Shown here one piece after another: positions 36,453 to 48,871 of a stretch of 64,000 nucleotides of DNA (positions within the stretch are counted from its first letter, which is position 1; every line of letters starts with the position of its first letter). The stretch lies in contig OX465102.1 in assembly GCA_949987565.1 (NCBI GenBank), positions 28,983,768 to 29,047,767 on the forward strand, written 5' to 3'. The notes beneath the pieces were generated by a model, which saw nothing but the letters and a program-made list of their open reading frames with translations, had not been told where the DNA came from and made no database searches. This DNA comes from Luidia sarsii (taxonomy: Eukaryota > Echinodermata > Asteroidea > Paxillosida > Luidiidae). The position numbers and the translations under genes are program-made.

Positions 36453-36804
36453 CACAGGGGTTCTCAAAGTCCCAAAGCCATCATGCAATCTGCTTTCTTC
36501 AAGTATTTCAGTGTGGGGTTAGATAACAACCCAAGATGCATGGGTTATGTCCGCCTCTCTTAATTCGTCCCTTAACATACATACAGTGCACATGGTTCGC
36601 TGCTCGAAACTCCGACCCAGCGTCGAATTGCCCACGCAACAGACACGTATTAATGCAGACGGCTAAAACCCCACAATCATCGTAGTTGCCACTTTGGTTA
36701 CTTTGTCACTGCGAACTTCGTCCCATAAAACAAACGGCATGACAGTGGGGGATCGGCCATTAGCGTGTACAACCCTGCCATTAATGGAACAGCCTATACC
36801 GTTA

Positions 36805-37240
36805 TAGAAATAAGAAAATACCCACATCTGTCTCCCTTTAATCAATTGAAACTGAAAGCACATTGTAGATATTTACAGCACACCAGGAACGTTCAGTATG
36901 ATACAGTTAGTGTATAGTTTCTGCGCCATACTGTATTAAGAATAAATAGACATTGTCATCGTCGCTATCGTGAGAAAGAACACAACGTATGTGTTTATAT
37001 TAGGATAGATCTAAATAGAAATCAGAAAATCCCCACCTTTGTCTCCCTTTAAATTGAAACTGAAAGCACATTGTACATATTTAAAGCACACCAGGAACTA
37101 TCGTAGTGCAGCATAATGCATGGTGTGTATAGTTTCTGCGCCATACAGTACACTGTAGGCCTATATGAATAATTATAGTCATTGTCTTTGCTATAGGCTA
37201 TAGCAGAAAGAACACAAAGTAGATGTTGGAAATAGGGTAG
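36805..37240 (+). repeat. Tandem duplication of about 215 bp
   Basis: Two direct copies share GAAACTGAAAGCACATTGTA, GCACACCAGGAAC, GTATAGTTTCTGCGCCATAC and GAAAGAACACAA in the same order, with small indels. Not coding. Confidence 0.75.
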
Positions 37241-37249
37241 GCCTATATT

Positions 37250-37830
37250 TAATATTTCTCAAAGGTAGCCTCGAAGGGCCTTTCAAACGTTATTAAGACC
37301 TTCTCGGATCAAAACATCAGGCTTTTTCAGATCTAAGTTTTGAGAGGTTTGGAAAAAATTCGGTCATTTTTGTCAGGAAGCAGTTGCCAGCATTTCTTCG
37401 GTTTTGATCATAAACAAATATTTGAGCATTTGACAAACTGCATAATCTCAAAATTTAGTGGGCCCGACGTTTCGATCCTAGCAGGACCTTTCTCAAAGGC
37501 AGAGTGACGAGGACAAAACAGATACATGTACACGAAGGAAGGGGGGAAGAGAGTGAATATGACACGGATGAGAAACAAAATGAAGGAAAGCTGGTAGGGT
37601 GAGATCAAAGGGCCAACTGACTTCAATCATGGAGGAAGGAAAATTTTCCTTCCTCCATGCTTCAATGAACCGAATGTAAATCTCAAACCTTAAGAGGGCT
37701 TGCCGCTTCGCTCATAGCTGGACCTTTCTCAAAGGAAGAGTTGACCCTACAACTACAAGGCATTCATTCATAGTATTAAGGTCCTGCTGGAATAAGAACG
37801 TCAGGTCCTCTCAATCTTCCAAATTTGAAA
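37250..37830. mobile_element. Cluster of three Penelope tails
   Basis: An old hairpin (37255-37340); a well-kept tail with its 3' UTR part on the minus strand (37440-37620, like 120-290); and a second old hairpin (37690-37825). The second carries TTCCTCCATG sequence at its end, inverted. Confidence 0.6.
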
Positions 37831-38801
37831 AAAAAAACACGTTTTTACTCGGTCGCCTCACTCGCCTGGCGGTTTTCCAGAGCCCCAATTTGAAGAACAA
37901 AATGCAACATTTTGGATACCTTTGGAACATTTTCTGCTCAGGAACAAAAATAATGGATCTATAACTTAAATCATGTTTAAATATGGCTTTGGGTCGGAGC
38001 AGGGTTTCATTATTTTAGTCTGTGCTTCTACTTCTAGGACGGCCTGTACGGTTTCAGCAAGCCTAGCGCCAACTTTTGCTATAGTTGCGCAAGCACACCC
38101 TCCAGGTGACCTCTCAGTGTTCAAAATGATAGAGCCAAAAATGTTCAAATCGAGCCCCGCGCCACGTATACGGCAGTGATATCGTTTCTTGTGAGCTGTG
38201 CTGAAAAGTTTACAATCTACCCAGCCTTCTGTACGGTAGTAACTGCGTTAAACCATAGTAGATGAACCAGTTGAACCACACACACACACCCCCGATAACC
38301 CCTCCAAGAGGAAAACGTGCAGGAAATACCGACTACCTGTGAGCGGTGTCAACGACAAATTGCCTGTGTTTGCACTAAGGATGGACGCTCCAATCTCACC
38401 AGGCCCCCCTATAGTCCAACCCACCCCCACCCCCTTCTGCAAATAAGAGCGGGTTTACTTACAAGGCTGAGCAAACCAATTGGAGTCAGCGGCGGGTCCT
38501 AAGTGCTATCCAATCGAGTTCCAATTGCCGCGGAAGAGCAGGGCAAACATCACAAGTCAACTCGTCGACTGTCGTGTAAGGATCCGAGTATCATAATTAT
38601 TATCTCTCTCGTTTGTTATTGGGACTGGGAGTGATGTAAAATGGACAGCCGCGGAACCAGGAACTTTGCACTGGACTTCCGCCACCACGGTCTCTTCCCT
38701 TTCCTGTGGTCGGCGGTTGTAGTACCGTGGAGGTATATAGAGAGGCTGCCATGGCTGTATCCCTTGGTTGTATCAACAGTCAGCACAGGCTATAATAATT
38801 A
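37831..38801. other. Non-coding stretch
   Basis: Short open frames on both strands but no recognised domain; no strong repeat structure. Confidence 0.4.
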
Positions 38802-39276
38802 TGTGACCCGGCGCAGCATAATGAGGAATAACCCCCACTTTTGAGATTTTGCCATTTTCTAATGATGTGAAAGAGTATACCATAAGCTTTCAAATGATAT
38901 AAAATTTATTTCCGTGTGAACTTTGTTGTAAATAGTACAAGGGGACTTCGCTCGTTCATTTGTTACCAGACACAATATAGCAGCTCCAGTCTTACTCCTT
39001 GAAAGCAGCCATTCACAAAGGCAGGAACTTTACATTTTCATGAAAACAGTACGCAAACACTCCCCCGAAATCCTCGTTTTTTCAACATTTAGAGACGGAT
39101 TTCGGAAAAATCCTTTGGACATAATATCCACCAATACATTAACTTTCCGAAAATACACAAAAAAGAAGAAGAGATTTTTAATCGAATTGAGAAGATACTT
39201 TGACTTCAGGCGTTGTTTACTCGAAAAGTGTTTTGGTGGGATATTCCGCAGCGATATGTCGCTGTGCCGGGTCACA
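38802..39276 (-). mobile_element. MITE of the TGTGACCCGGCACAGC family, copy 3
   Basis: Full-length, with both ends intact (TGTGACCCGGCGCAGC and inverted GCTGTGCCGGGTCACA). TA stands outside both ends, a possible duplication. Confidence 0.85.
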
Positions 39277-39377
39277 TATTATCCCTTAGTTTGGGGAACA
39301 TTTTGGCAGTTCGGTTGATGTTTGTGTGTGTCATGTTGTGTGTGGCGGGGGTCGGTGGGCAAAATACAATCTTCATT

Positions 39378-39633
39378 TGTGACCCGGCACAACGACATGA
39401 GAAATATCCCCCCAAAACACTTTTTGAGTAAACAACGCCTGAAGTTAAAGTATCTTCACAATTCGATTACAAATCAATTTTTCCTTTTTTTCGTATTTTC
39501 GGAAATTTTAAGTATTAGAGGATATTATATTTTGATATCATTTGAAAGCTAATGGTATACTCTTTCACATCATTAGAAAATCTCAAAATCTCAAAAGTGG
39601 GGTTATTCCTCACTTATGCTGTGCCGGGTCACA
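39378..39633 (+). mobile_element. MITE of the TGTGACCCGGCACAGC family, copy 4, internally deleted
   Basis: Both ends present but only 256 bp: the middle of the core is missing between about 39530 and 39532. It lies 100 bp from copy 3 in opposite orientation. Confidence 0.85.
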
Positions 39634-40841
39634 TTTTGGCTGACGTCGGTCGATACACTTAGCCGTCATACACCAGTATTGGGACATGATTGGGGAGTAT
39701 AGGAGTTTTTTTTCTTCAGACTGTGTCGCTGAAAATCGAAGCCAAACTTCGAATGTGTCCGATGAGACCGGACTGAGCATGTTAGGGTGGTTCGGGTGCC
39801 CCTACGGATTTCACTTGGGTCTTCTTCTTTTTTGGCGTGTGTCCAAACATGGTCCAAATAAGAAAGCAAGAATTGTTCGCTGCGTGGTTGGGTCTTGTTG
39901 CGGTGTGCGGATTCCGGTCGCTCAAGGCTGGTAGGGTTACTAGTACCGCCATGACAGTGCGAAAACCCCTGGTTCACAAACCACAAACTGGAACCCAAAC
40001 AATGCCAGCACCTCTGGTGTTTTTTATAGCACCACCTATAATCCTGCGATTAACCACTGTGATTTGCAACGAGCAGACAGTATATAGACATTGGCAGCAC
40101 ATCCAAAGCAATGAACAACTCGATCAGGGATATTTTCCCAAACACAACCCTCATTGCTGATTTAAAATGCCCAAAAACCTACGGGAATGTTCATCCGGGC
40201 TAACCTTCCCAAGCCCACAACAACAACCCCCGTCCCAGACGATTCTAGTTCCTTTGAGGAACTAGTTGAAACCCTGGACAATCTGCTCTCCTTATTTGAG
40301 GAACAAATCACCCAATAATACCCAGTCCGCGGCCACTCCAACCAATTTCTATACCGGCACACCCATATTGAGATGAACTGATCTGCCGCAACTGATGATT
40401 GCCCAGTTGGCATGAAAACATGTTATTGCGACACCATGGGAGCTGCGAAGCGTCCCTAGTCTCCCTGTATGAGAGCACCTTCCGATCTTATGGCCGGCTA
40501 TATTAGCCAATCCTAGTCCACGCATAGAGCAAGGTTCTAACCCCTATGGAATATAGCAAAGAACACGGCAAGTGGTAAGTGTCTCGTACATTTTTGGTTC
40601 CACGGGTCAACAGAGAGGCGGTGTCACTGAACTCTACCCCCAGTAGATATGTATAGTTTGTTGATTCCTAGCGCAGTTTGTGACCAGGTGCTCAAAAACC
40701 ATCCTCTAATTAATAATTGGAAGGTTTGCGATGACACAATGTAGCACTACTCTTTCAAGAAGGAGTGTGGGCTCGGAAAAGAGCCGGTAACTCAACGTTT
40801 CGGGTAGTGCGTATACTCTGCCCGTCGTCTAACGGTTACTT
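39634..40841. other. Non-coding stretch
   Basis: No recognised gene. A minus-strand frame of 110 codons at 39666-39998 shows no known domain. At 40757-40830 lies GAAAAGAGCCGGTAACTCAACG, similar to a second Penelope-like tail type at 45525-45625. Confidence 0.4.
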
Positions 40842-41010
40842 ACAAATCTCAAAATTTAATGGGCCTGACGTTTCGATCCTAGCAGGACCTTTCTCTGCCT
40901 TTAAGAAAGGTCCTGCTAGGATCGAAACGTCAGGCCTTCAATTTTTTTTCAGATTTGCATTTTGGAAATGTTTAGTCAGTATACTAAGTTGCAACATTTT
41001 TGTATATCAC
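40842..41010. mobile_element. Penelope-tail hairpin, well preserved
   Basis: The arms GGGCCTGACGTTTCGATCCT and, inverted, AGGATCGAAACGTCAGGCC are near perfect with a loop of about 10 bases. The right side runs out to GTTGCAACATTTTTGTATAT. Confidence 0.75.
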
Positions 41011-41317
41011 TCTGTTACTTACAAAGAATAGAAAGAAATATAACTTAGTTGTTTTTAAGGCTGAATGCGAGGTTTTTTTATGTAAAAAATGCTATCATTG
41101 AACCCCTCACACGCAAGCACACAGAATGCAAAAAGGGAAAGTGGTATGTCACCTAGGGACAAAACAGTCTAGCGCACACCACGACTGCGTTCACAATTGG
41201 GACAATACTGCGATCGAAGATAGCCACCAGTCTGTGTGTACGCCGCCGTGTGCGCACTACACACACACACACACACTCCAACAGCCAACAGTCTTTTGTC
41301 CACGTACTTGGTCTAGT

Positions 41318-41362
41318 TTTACCAAGGAGGTATATTAGGCTCGCCTAATACCCCCTTGGTTG
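41318..41362. repeat. Short hairpin
   Basis: ACCAAGGAGGTATATTAGG and, inverted, CCTAATACCCCCTTGGT with a CTCG loop. Possibly a MITE end. Confidence 0.5.
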
Positions 41363-42055
41363 GCGGTCTCTCATTCAGTTGATTTGGACATCGCACTCCA
41401 AACCAGTTTGGGTTTATTTCATACTACTTCGCTGCGCTCATACGCATAAAAAAAACCACTTTAGTATTAATGGGACGCCATAAGAAGGACATTTTGCACT
41501 GGTTTGAGTTTTAGGACTATTTATTACAGCATGGGATAATGGTGGTACACAAGCGTGTAAGAAATGCTTAGTATGCAATTGGACTGTGCTTATGGCGAGC
41601 CAAACACAAATCTAAATGTATTGACCGACAGCGATACCCGTTGACATATTGACCGGTGATGGGCCAAACGTGTTGGTTTATTGCTAAGGTGTCCGTTATT
41701 AGTTTTTGCATCCATTTTCTTTTTTTTGGGGGGGTATAACCATGGTAAACACACCGGTAATGTACCGATTGAGCTGCCATCAAACATGTTACAGAGTGTT
41801 CTGAAGCCTCTGAGGCCTCCAGGGCCGACCATTCACACACACTCTCACAGCTGAGCTCCTAACCTGAGCTATCGATATATATAGACCTCTCGAACCGACA
41901 TGGAAACACTATGTAAACACCGTATCTAATCTGATCCCCAGGCTAAATAAAGTATGGCTTCCATCGTATAGCTTCGTGCCAAAAAGGCAACACTGTTAAA
42001 ACATCTGGGCTCAAATTCATAGACCTGCTTGAGCCCCCGAAATTTGCTTTAGCGA
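41363..42055. other. Non-coding stretch
   Basis: Nothing recognised except short inverted words; no domain in the short open frames near 41568-41840. Confidence 0.4.
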
Positions 42056-42059
42056 AAAA

Positions 42060-42230
42060 AAAACACCCTCGTGATTCGTAGGATAACCTTGCCGACCCAA
42101 ACTTCACACTAATATTTCATGCTGCGTACTGAAGAGTGGAATACAAGTCAAAAGCAAATCGGCATCACCTCTCAATGTGGGTTGTAATCCTGTTTACACA
42201 AGGAAGCCTTTCAGCCCTGATGGTTAGCAG
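42060..42230 (+). repeat. Dispersed repeat (also at 3840-3995)
   Basis: Partner of 3840-3995. Its last part also begins the A/B segmental duplication. Confidence 0.55.
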
Positions 42231-42599
42231 AATACCTTGAACTGATTGAGATGTGTCGTGCTCCTTTCTAAGATTGACAGAAGCTAGGTCCAGTTAATGT
42301 CTGTGTATACACCTTTAAAGAAACTCACTATAGTCGTTCTCCAACTAGTTGTTGTTTTAAGCACAATATGCGTCCTTATAAAGAAACTATCCGTGGACTT
42401 GATTTGAATTTTTATGTATCAGCAATATTTTACTGAAGTTATACAATAATGCTGCAGACTGCTTATTGCAATGACCCCAAATCTTCCAATGTGAAACCGA
42501 ATCAGAGGACGTCTATGCTTCGACCGTATCACGACGGTCACCTTTCTCGGAGTCAGAACTTCGGCCCCTCTCAAATTCTGGAAATGACTAATTGAATAT

Positions 42600-42840
42600 A
42601 TTATTATTGAAGTTGACACACAAACTGTTGCAAACTGAAATGACCTGCAATACACGAATCTCAAAAGTTAGAGGGTCCGACGTTTCGATCCTAGCAGGAC
42701 CTTTCTCAAAGGACTTTGCCTTTGAGAAAGGTCCTGCTAGGATCGAAATGTCGGACCCTCTAACTTTTGAGATGTTGGAATGTATTATTGGAGGTTTTCT
42801 TTCCTCGGAGAAAGGTCTTAAGAAGATCGAAACGACAAAC
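42600..42840. mobile_element. Penelope-tail hairpin plus partial tail
   Basis: The arms AGAGGGTCCGACGTTTCGAT and the inverted counterpart are almost perfect (42666-42772). A third, altered piece (GGAGAAAGGTCTTAAGAAGATC) follows at 42805-42830. Confidence 0.7.
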
Positions 42841-42969
42841 CCTTATTTGTTGGCTATATTCGTTTTTGATTTGTCCAATTAAAACAATTAAAAAGCTGCA
42901 GCCATAAGATACCGTCTAGACTGCTTAACAGGGACTACATGTTTTGCTTATTAAATTTATCATTATCTT

Positions 42970-43085
42970 AAAAACTAGAGTGATATACAAGAATGTTGCA
43001 AACTGCTTACTGACTAAAATTACCAAAATGCAAATCTTAAAATTTAGTGGGCCTGACGTTTCGATCCTAGCAGGACCTTTCTGTC
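42970..43085 (-). mobile_element. Penelope tail, single arm
   Basis: From GATATACAAGAATGTTGCAA to AGCAGGACCTTTCTG in the opposite sense; cut short after the core. Confidence 0.65.
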
Positions 43086-43449
43086 TTTGAGATCTTGACA
43101 ACTAGTGTCATTCACTCGTCATAATTTCTAAGGTCTTATTGAATTCTCAGGGGGTAATCCAATTGCTTTTTTCAAGAGTTTGCTTTGCTTTGAAGCCACT
43201 TTGCTTAAATAATTTGTGCCTGTCTGCCCAAGGTATTGCTATAATGGATCCTTCAGGCCCGCTATCGTTATGACGATTGATATAGGCCTATACTGGGCAT
43301 TGTGGTCAGAAATGGCTGTATTAGTTCACTTCATCCCGTGTTATATTGCATTTCTTCGTATTCATTTTAGGTATCACATGATGCTTGTGTCGGGGAGTAT
43401 GTAATTCAATGAGGATTTAAGTCGACGAGAACAAACCCTCATTGAGAAT

Positions 43450-43630
43450 TAGTATTTGAAGTTAAAACAAAAACTGTTGCAAACTGCTCACTTACTAAAA
43501 ATGACCCGCAATACATCAATCTCAAAAAATAGAGGGCCTGACGTTTCGATCCTAGCAGGACCTTTCGCTCTGCCTGCTAGATCCTTCTACTTCTAGGATC
43601 GAAACGTCAGGCCCTCTAATTTTTGAGACT
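43450..43630. mobile_element. Penelope-tail hairpin
   Basis: The arms AGAGGGCCTGACGTTTCGAT and inverted GATCGAAACGTCAGGCCCTC, with a short loop carrying CTGCCTGCTAGATCC. Confidence 0.7.
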
Positions 43631-43714
43631 TATGAATTCGTATTTGTTCATATCCATGTCATTGTTTTTATTTTGTAGCTATCTATTTCGGTGAATTATC
43701 AGCATTTATTTATT

Positions 43715-43830
43715 ATGATATACAAAAATGTTGCAAACTGCTTACTGACTGAAATTACCAAAATGCAAATCTTAAAATGTAGTGGGCCTGACGTTTCGAT
43801 CCTAGCAGGACCTTTCTCAAAGGCAGAATT
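43715..43830 (-). mobile_element. Penelope tail, single arm
   Basis: Complete from the GATATACAAAAATGTTGCAA end to CTCAAAGGCAGAA. Confidence 0.65.
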
Positions 43831-44271
43831 TATTTATTCAAACAAACAAATTTAGGAAAACAATTACATTTATTTTCAGCTGATATTCGTTTACTTTTCG
43901 TTCAAGTATTACTCGATGCGGTGAGCATATTTTTTTTTCCGATTGCATATTATATTTATTGTGGCTTATTTATCGTTTATCGGCTGTAATAAAGGCTACG
44001 ACCCTGGGATACCCTAGTAACGCCAAGAGGACCGTGTGTAGGCCCTCCTGTATATCTACCTTAGTAGCATCTGTTTGTTTACGACAGCGACTGTGGATTT
44101 ACCGCGTGTAGCCATGGGGAAGGGGCGAAATAATCGGGTCTTTACGTCCGTGACAAAAGAGCCCGAATCCATTCACCAGTCTACCCATCCAATGCACTGT
44201 GGCAACCGTATAGTAGCCCTCCTCATCCCATTTTTTACATCGGGATCTCATTAAATATTCATGGTGAATCG

Positions 44272-44286
44272 GTGACCCTTGGCAAC
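44272..44286 (+). promoter_or_regulatory. RFX-type X-box upstream of gene A
   Basis: GTGACCCTTGGCAAC fits the X-box consensus GTNRCC-N3-RGYAAC at every fixed position. It lies about 40 bases before a TATA-like ATAAAAG (44312-44318) and 160 before the start codon. The same 15 bases stand at the same place before gene B, although the DNA around them has diverged in places. RFX factors bind such sites; a link to cilia or another RFX programme is inference. Confidence 0.55.
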
Positions 44287-44311
44287 GGCTAAACACGCCG
44301 CCCGTCTACGC

Positions 44312-44318
44312 ATAAAAG
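44312..44318 (+). promoter_or_regulatory. TATA-like box of gene A
   Basis: ATAAAAG stands about 30 bases before a pyrimidine-rich TCACACTTTCACTT stretch that could be the initiator. Gene B has ATATAAG at the matching place. Confidence 0.5.
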
Positions 44319-44434
44319 GACCCGCGTCTTGAGACGGCGTCACACTTTCACTTCGGAATCGCGGAGGTCCTGAGTCGAGAACCACTTTTCTTGCTTTGCG
44401 AATACATTTCGAGGCGCACCTTACGTCGTTCACC

Positions 44435-44734
44435 ATGGCGATCATGAAGAGATGCTGTTGCTTCTCCAACACCCGGAGCGGATCCACCGCTGCTTCAGTC
44501 TTTAACTTGGTAAGCAACACCTTTCTTTATCGGTTTCTCCCACGCAGGCAATCCTTTTGCCAGAGTACGAGAGCGAGAGGGGGAAAAGAGAGTGAGTAAG
44601 CCGAGCCGATACTTGTCCGATAGCGTCACTATCAGTGACAGTACCACTGTTATTTGTAAAATCTAAAACATAACGAAAAACGTGGCTGGTTTCCCCTTAA
44701 AGTGGGATTGTGACATCGGTTTGTTCGTTCTCTC

Positions 44735-44769
<35 letters not shown>

Positions 44770-47700
44770 GATTTAACATCTTGGCCAAACCACGGATGCA
44801 AATTTGCAACGCACATTCGTAGATCAGTGGCCTATCACACTTTGGGGGAAAAAAAGTGATTCCTTCCTGGCTTGAAATTGTCTGAACTTGAGTGAAACTC
44901 ATCGAAAATATGTAGATAGTATTTCTTGCTGGATTGTGTAGAAGGTAACGAGTCGACTCGTACCTTGGTCAACTCGTACCTTCATTTAAGTCAACTCGTA
45001 CCTTGGTCGACTCGGTAAAACAGTGGCGACAACTTGGGGTTTTGATTTCCCAGAATCCCCCCTCCTTCTCGGCCTCGGCAGCTTGAAGCTCGATCAGCGG
45101 GCGTTTAGTAAAGGTCTTCGTTGCGAGGCGTCTTTGTTACCATGACAACACAATTGGGGCCGATACCCTAGCAGCTTCCAGAGCTGTTTCCCGTGGAGAG
45201 GGGAACGGAATCAGCGGCCAGCCTCAATCAATGCCGGCAGCATAAACGAAAGCGATTGTTCCTGCAGTGTCTGCTTTGAACGCCGACTCTAAATCTTTCA
45301 AGCAAACACACTCGAAGGGTGTGTCAATATACACGTGCCCGAGGAGTGTAGGTTTTTTTTTCTCGCGTGCAATGACCGGGGAAATGAGAGCGCCCAGTGG
45401 TCGTGGTTCCATTGATCTGCGCTCCCTACACCGTATCTGATGGGCTTGCATCAACCGGTGAATCCTTGTATCACTTTATTGTGGAATCGCCCCCAAGTCA
45501 GACGAAAGCGTTCTTTTTTGTGAGATTCTGAAAAGAACCGGAGGAACTCGACCTTTCGAGTAGTATATGCTCTGTTCGGTATCGGTTCGTCTTCAGGAAA
45601 CTGCAGTTCGAAACGTCGAGTTCCTCCGGTTCCTCCGAGTCAACTCGTCCCATGCAAACTCGTGCCCAACCAACTCGTACCCGCGCCAACTTGGTACCAG
45701 TTGGCACGGGTACGAGTTGACCAAAATGGGCACGAGTCGGTCAGAGTACGAGTCGGTTTGGGTACGAGTTGACCTGTTTCCTTCAGAACCACCTATACTC
45801 ACCGCAAACCCATTACTCCAATAGGCCTATACCTGCTATTCTCACCATAAAAACCTTCAAATCTCACGTTACGATATATCAATGCAACGCCTTCAATGAT
45901 CACCCCCACCCCGCGTGTACGGGCCGTATTGTCATTCTGAATGTGGATCGTGACTGAACAACTCTGTGGGTTTTTTTTTTTTGAGGGGGGGGGTTATTTT
46001 AGCGTGTCCGTGAAATAAAAAAAAATCGGCGCTTTTAGAGAGCGAAATCTGCTCTAAGCGGGGCCTACTCCTTGTTGCCATGACGGCAAATTGTCACGCC
46101 TGACCTCTGGCGGTATTCACAGGGGCCGGCCGGTCGATGCCCCATGCCCTCAGCTAATCCCTGGATACGACAACGGGCCTTAGTAACGGGTGTCCACAAT
46201 CGAGTCAGCAACAATTGCTGGCGGTCTCTCACCGATCGATTTTTCACGAGTGTGGATTTTTTTTGTCACACTGGTCTGCGGATGTGAAACAACCATGTCA
46301 TGACTTTCTCAATTCCCCCCTTTTTTTTTTTTTTTTAGAAACAATTTCTTTGAGCTTTCAGTGTTGATCACGTCGAGCGTGCCCCCTCAAAAAAAAAAAA
46401 AACCTCATTGAATTTCGTTTGGTGTACTTCAGCGACTCGGCGTTCGGTCGTTACCATGCCTCATTGGCAACCATTCAGCGTCTTAGTCCAATAATCGATG
46501 ACGGGTTGACTTTTCTTCTCTGTTGCGGTCTCAGCACAAAAGAAAAGAGGTCTTGACGTCTTGCTTCTCGAACCGGTCAGAGCCAACGGCTGTGACCAAG
46601 GGACAGAGAAGGGGGATGCGGGACAAGAGAAACTAACTACCGATTACTTCACCTTTGTTGGGTCATCATTTGCGGGTATTCACGGAGCGGGCCATACTCG
46701 TACGCAAATTGGCATTCACTATGGCCCATTCACCAATGACCTTTGCCTTTCAGGCTTCGTCGTTTCCATTGAGAAACAATGCCAAGTGTAGATTATTATA
46801 AACCCGTAATCGTTGCTGACTTGCTCGACTTATTCATCATGTTTGTTGTGCCTTTCCTTTCGTTCTACAGATATACGGTATTCTCTTCATTGCCTTCACT
46901 GGATGGGGATTTCTGATCTTCTCCGGCCTCGGTAAATATCTTTTCTATCATCTTGTAGTTATTCAGACTTCGTCATCACTGGTCTACCTTGCGACTTAAT
47001 AGCAATGTTTTGGCTAGAAGTGAAGCTAAGCTTTTTTGTTTTGACCGGTTGCGTTAAACCTGTAGAATTGCCGGTCTACCTTGTGAAATGCACGTGTTCA
47101 TTGCAGTACAGGGATCAAGCCCGGAAAGAAACTCACTTTGAATCGTGCACAAACTTTGGCGGGGTCCCGTCAGAACGTGCCTTCTCTGGTAGGGAATACT
47201 ATAGGCCAGCATTGCTGTGTATAGTGCGATGGTATATCGAGTGACCGGTTCGTGTGGTTTTTTTTTCACCATTTCTTGATCGCAGGAGGCATCGTGGCTG
47301 CCATGTTCTACGTGCAGTTCGCCATGTACGCTCTCCTCGCCCTGGTCTCCATCATATCCATGATCGGTATCTGCAAGGACTCCGGCGCCCTCCTCATGCC
47401 CCACATCGTGACCCTGGCACTCATGATGCTTCTGGAGTTCGTCTCCTACATTATCTGGCTCTCCCAGCTGGTGAGTGAAACCTACAACCCACGGGCTGAA
47501 TAGCGCCCTCCAGTGTCAACGAAGCCCCCCCCCCACCCACCCGCTGCGGTCAAGCTTTGCTAACAGACGTGTACCCCGACATACGGTGCACTGTTGTATG
47601 TAGATACTATTCACTGTGCACAGTTTCACCCAGTATGACGCATACTGTCGTACACGAAGTGATTCGTGCACGAATAGTGTATTGTTTTCTGAGGTATTTC

Positions 47701-48871
47701 AATGTCACTTGTTCTAATGTACCCTGTCTTTTGTTCCGCTTTGGCCTACATGAATATTATTCGCTATGGGCCCATATGTTTGTGCACAAAGTCTCAGGTC
47801 ACTCTGATTGTTAACGTACGTTGTATTCGCTGTGCAGAAAGCCTTATTGGCTGTGCAGAAAGCCTAGCTATCCCTAGCTATAACTTCAACTGGTATAGCC
47901 ACCTCCCCTCCCCTTGCCCCCCGCCCCGTAAATTGTTTGTGCACAAACATATGGACCCATACGGTAGCCAATAATGTTGTACGGGGAAACAAAATCTCCC
48001 CCGACAAACGATGCACTGTTGTATGTAGATATGTTCACTGTGCACAATTTTCACACAGTATGACACATAATGAATCGTACACGAAGTAATTCGTGCACCG
48101 TACCGTTCAGAATAGTTCTAATCTATATTGTTTTTTGTTCCGCTTTTGCCTACAGGGTTTTGCCGCTATTGTTCTCATCATCCCGTTCGTGATGTTCCTG
48201 ATCTTCCTGACCCTGAACGTAAGTAGAAGCACTTTAATCCCACTCTTTACCAGGGGACCAGATGAGATAAGATTTGAGTATGGTTTTCTTTCAAAAAATG
48301 GAAGTGACGTTAACACAATAACTTTTCACGGACTAAAATGACCTGCACTACATCAATCTCAAAAGTTGACTTTGAGAAAGGTCCTGCAAGGATCGAAACA
48401 TCAGGCCCTCTAACCTTTGAAAAAATGGAAAGTGATTGGAACTGGAAGTGCTCTAAATCTATTTCCACAGCAGTTCAGAAGTAGTCCAACATTTTGACAT
48501 CGCTGGGTCAGCTTCATCAACAATAATAGCACCAGTCCGGACCATATTGAACTGTATTTAATTTCTACCTCCGATTAATGAGAATGTTTTTCTTCCTGTT
48601 TGATTTCCTCTTGCTGCAGATTCTCTGTCTGCTGTGCCTCATCTCCCAGTACCAGGAGTACAAGGCCGGACGCGGTCGTGTATGCGACGTCGAGGCCGCC
48701 CAGGTCACCCACACCACCGTGGTGGTCGCCGGCGGTACCACGGTCATGACCGGCCAGCAGCAGGCCGCTCCGGGCACCTTCGTGGTGCAGCAGAACCCCG
48801 GCATGGTCCAGGCCCCGCCGCCGCAGTACGACCAGCAGAACCCCAATCAGCCGGAGGTCAAGACATACTGA
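44435..48871 (+). CDS. Gene A: LAPTM-like four-transmembrane protein with PPxY tail
   Basis: Exons are 44435-44509, 46871-46931, 47286-47470, 48156-48218 and 48620-48871 (phases 0,1,0,0), giving a 211-residue protein that begins MAIMKRCCCF and ends at a TGA. Every junction is GT-AG (GTAAGC, GTAAAT, GTGAGT, GTAAGT). Hydrophobic segments lie near residues 22-45, 51-75, 80-104 and 108-137. The tail from 138 is cytoplasmic by analogy, rich in Gln and Pro, and carries PPQY at 195-198, a PPxY motif of the kind bound by WW domains of NEDD4-type ubiquitin ligases. A LAPTM-like role in endosome or lysosome membranes is inferred from topology and motif. The start lies in a good context (CACCATGG). Gene B is its tandem copy: exons 1-4 encode the same residues apart from one silent-looking region and a GCT/ACC difference at residue 51. 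Confidence 0.9.
44944..45015. repeat. Short ACTCGTACC repeat
   Basis: CGAGTCGACTCGTACCTTGG with two more CAACTCGTACCTT units, in intron 1 of gene A. Gene B has only GTCGACTCGG at this place, so the repeats were gained in A or lost in B. Confidence 0.55.
45634..45781 (-). mobile_element. Foldback element, short internally deleted copy
   Basis: In intron 1 of gene A. It starts CGAGTCAACTCGTCCCATGC and ends GGGTACGAGTTGACCTGTTT. The two ends match, in inverted order, the two ends of the 733-bp element in gene B intron 2. The 0.5-kb middle is missing, so the two repeat arms meet at GGTACC (45692-45697). Confidence 0.7.
48350..48425 (-). mobile_element. Penelope tail fragment in intron 4 of gene A
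   Basis: TTTGAGAAAGGTCCTGCAAG and CATCAGGCCCTCTAACC. Gene B lacks it at this place, so it came in after the duplication or was lost from B. Confidence 0.6.
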
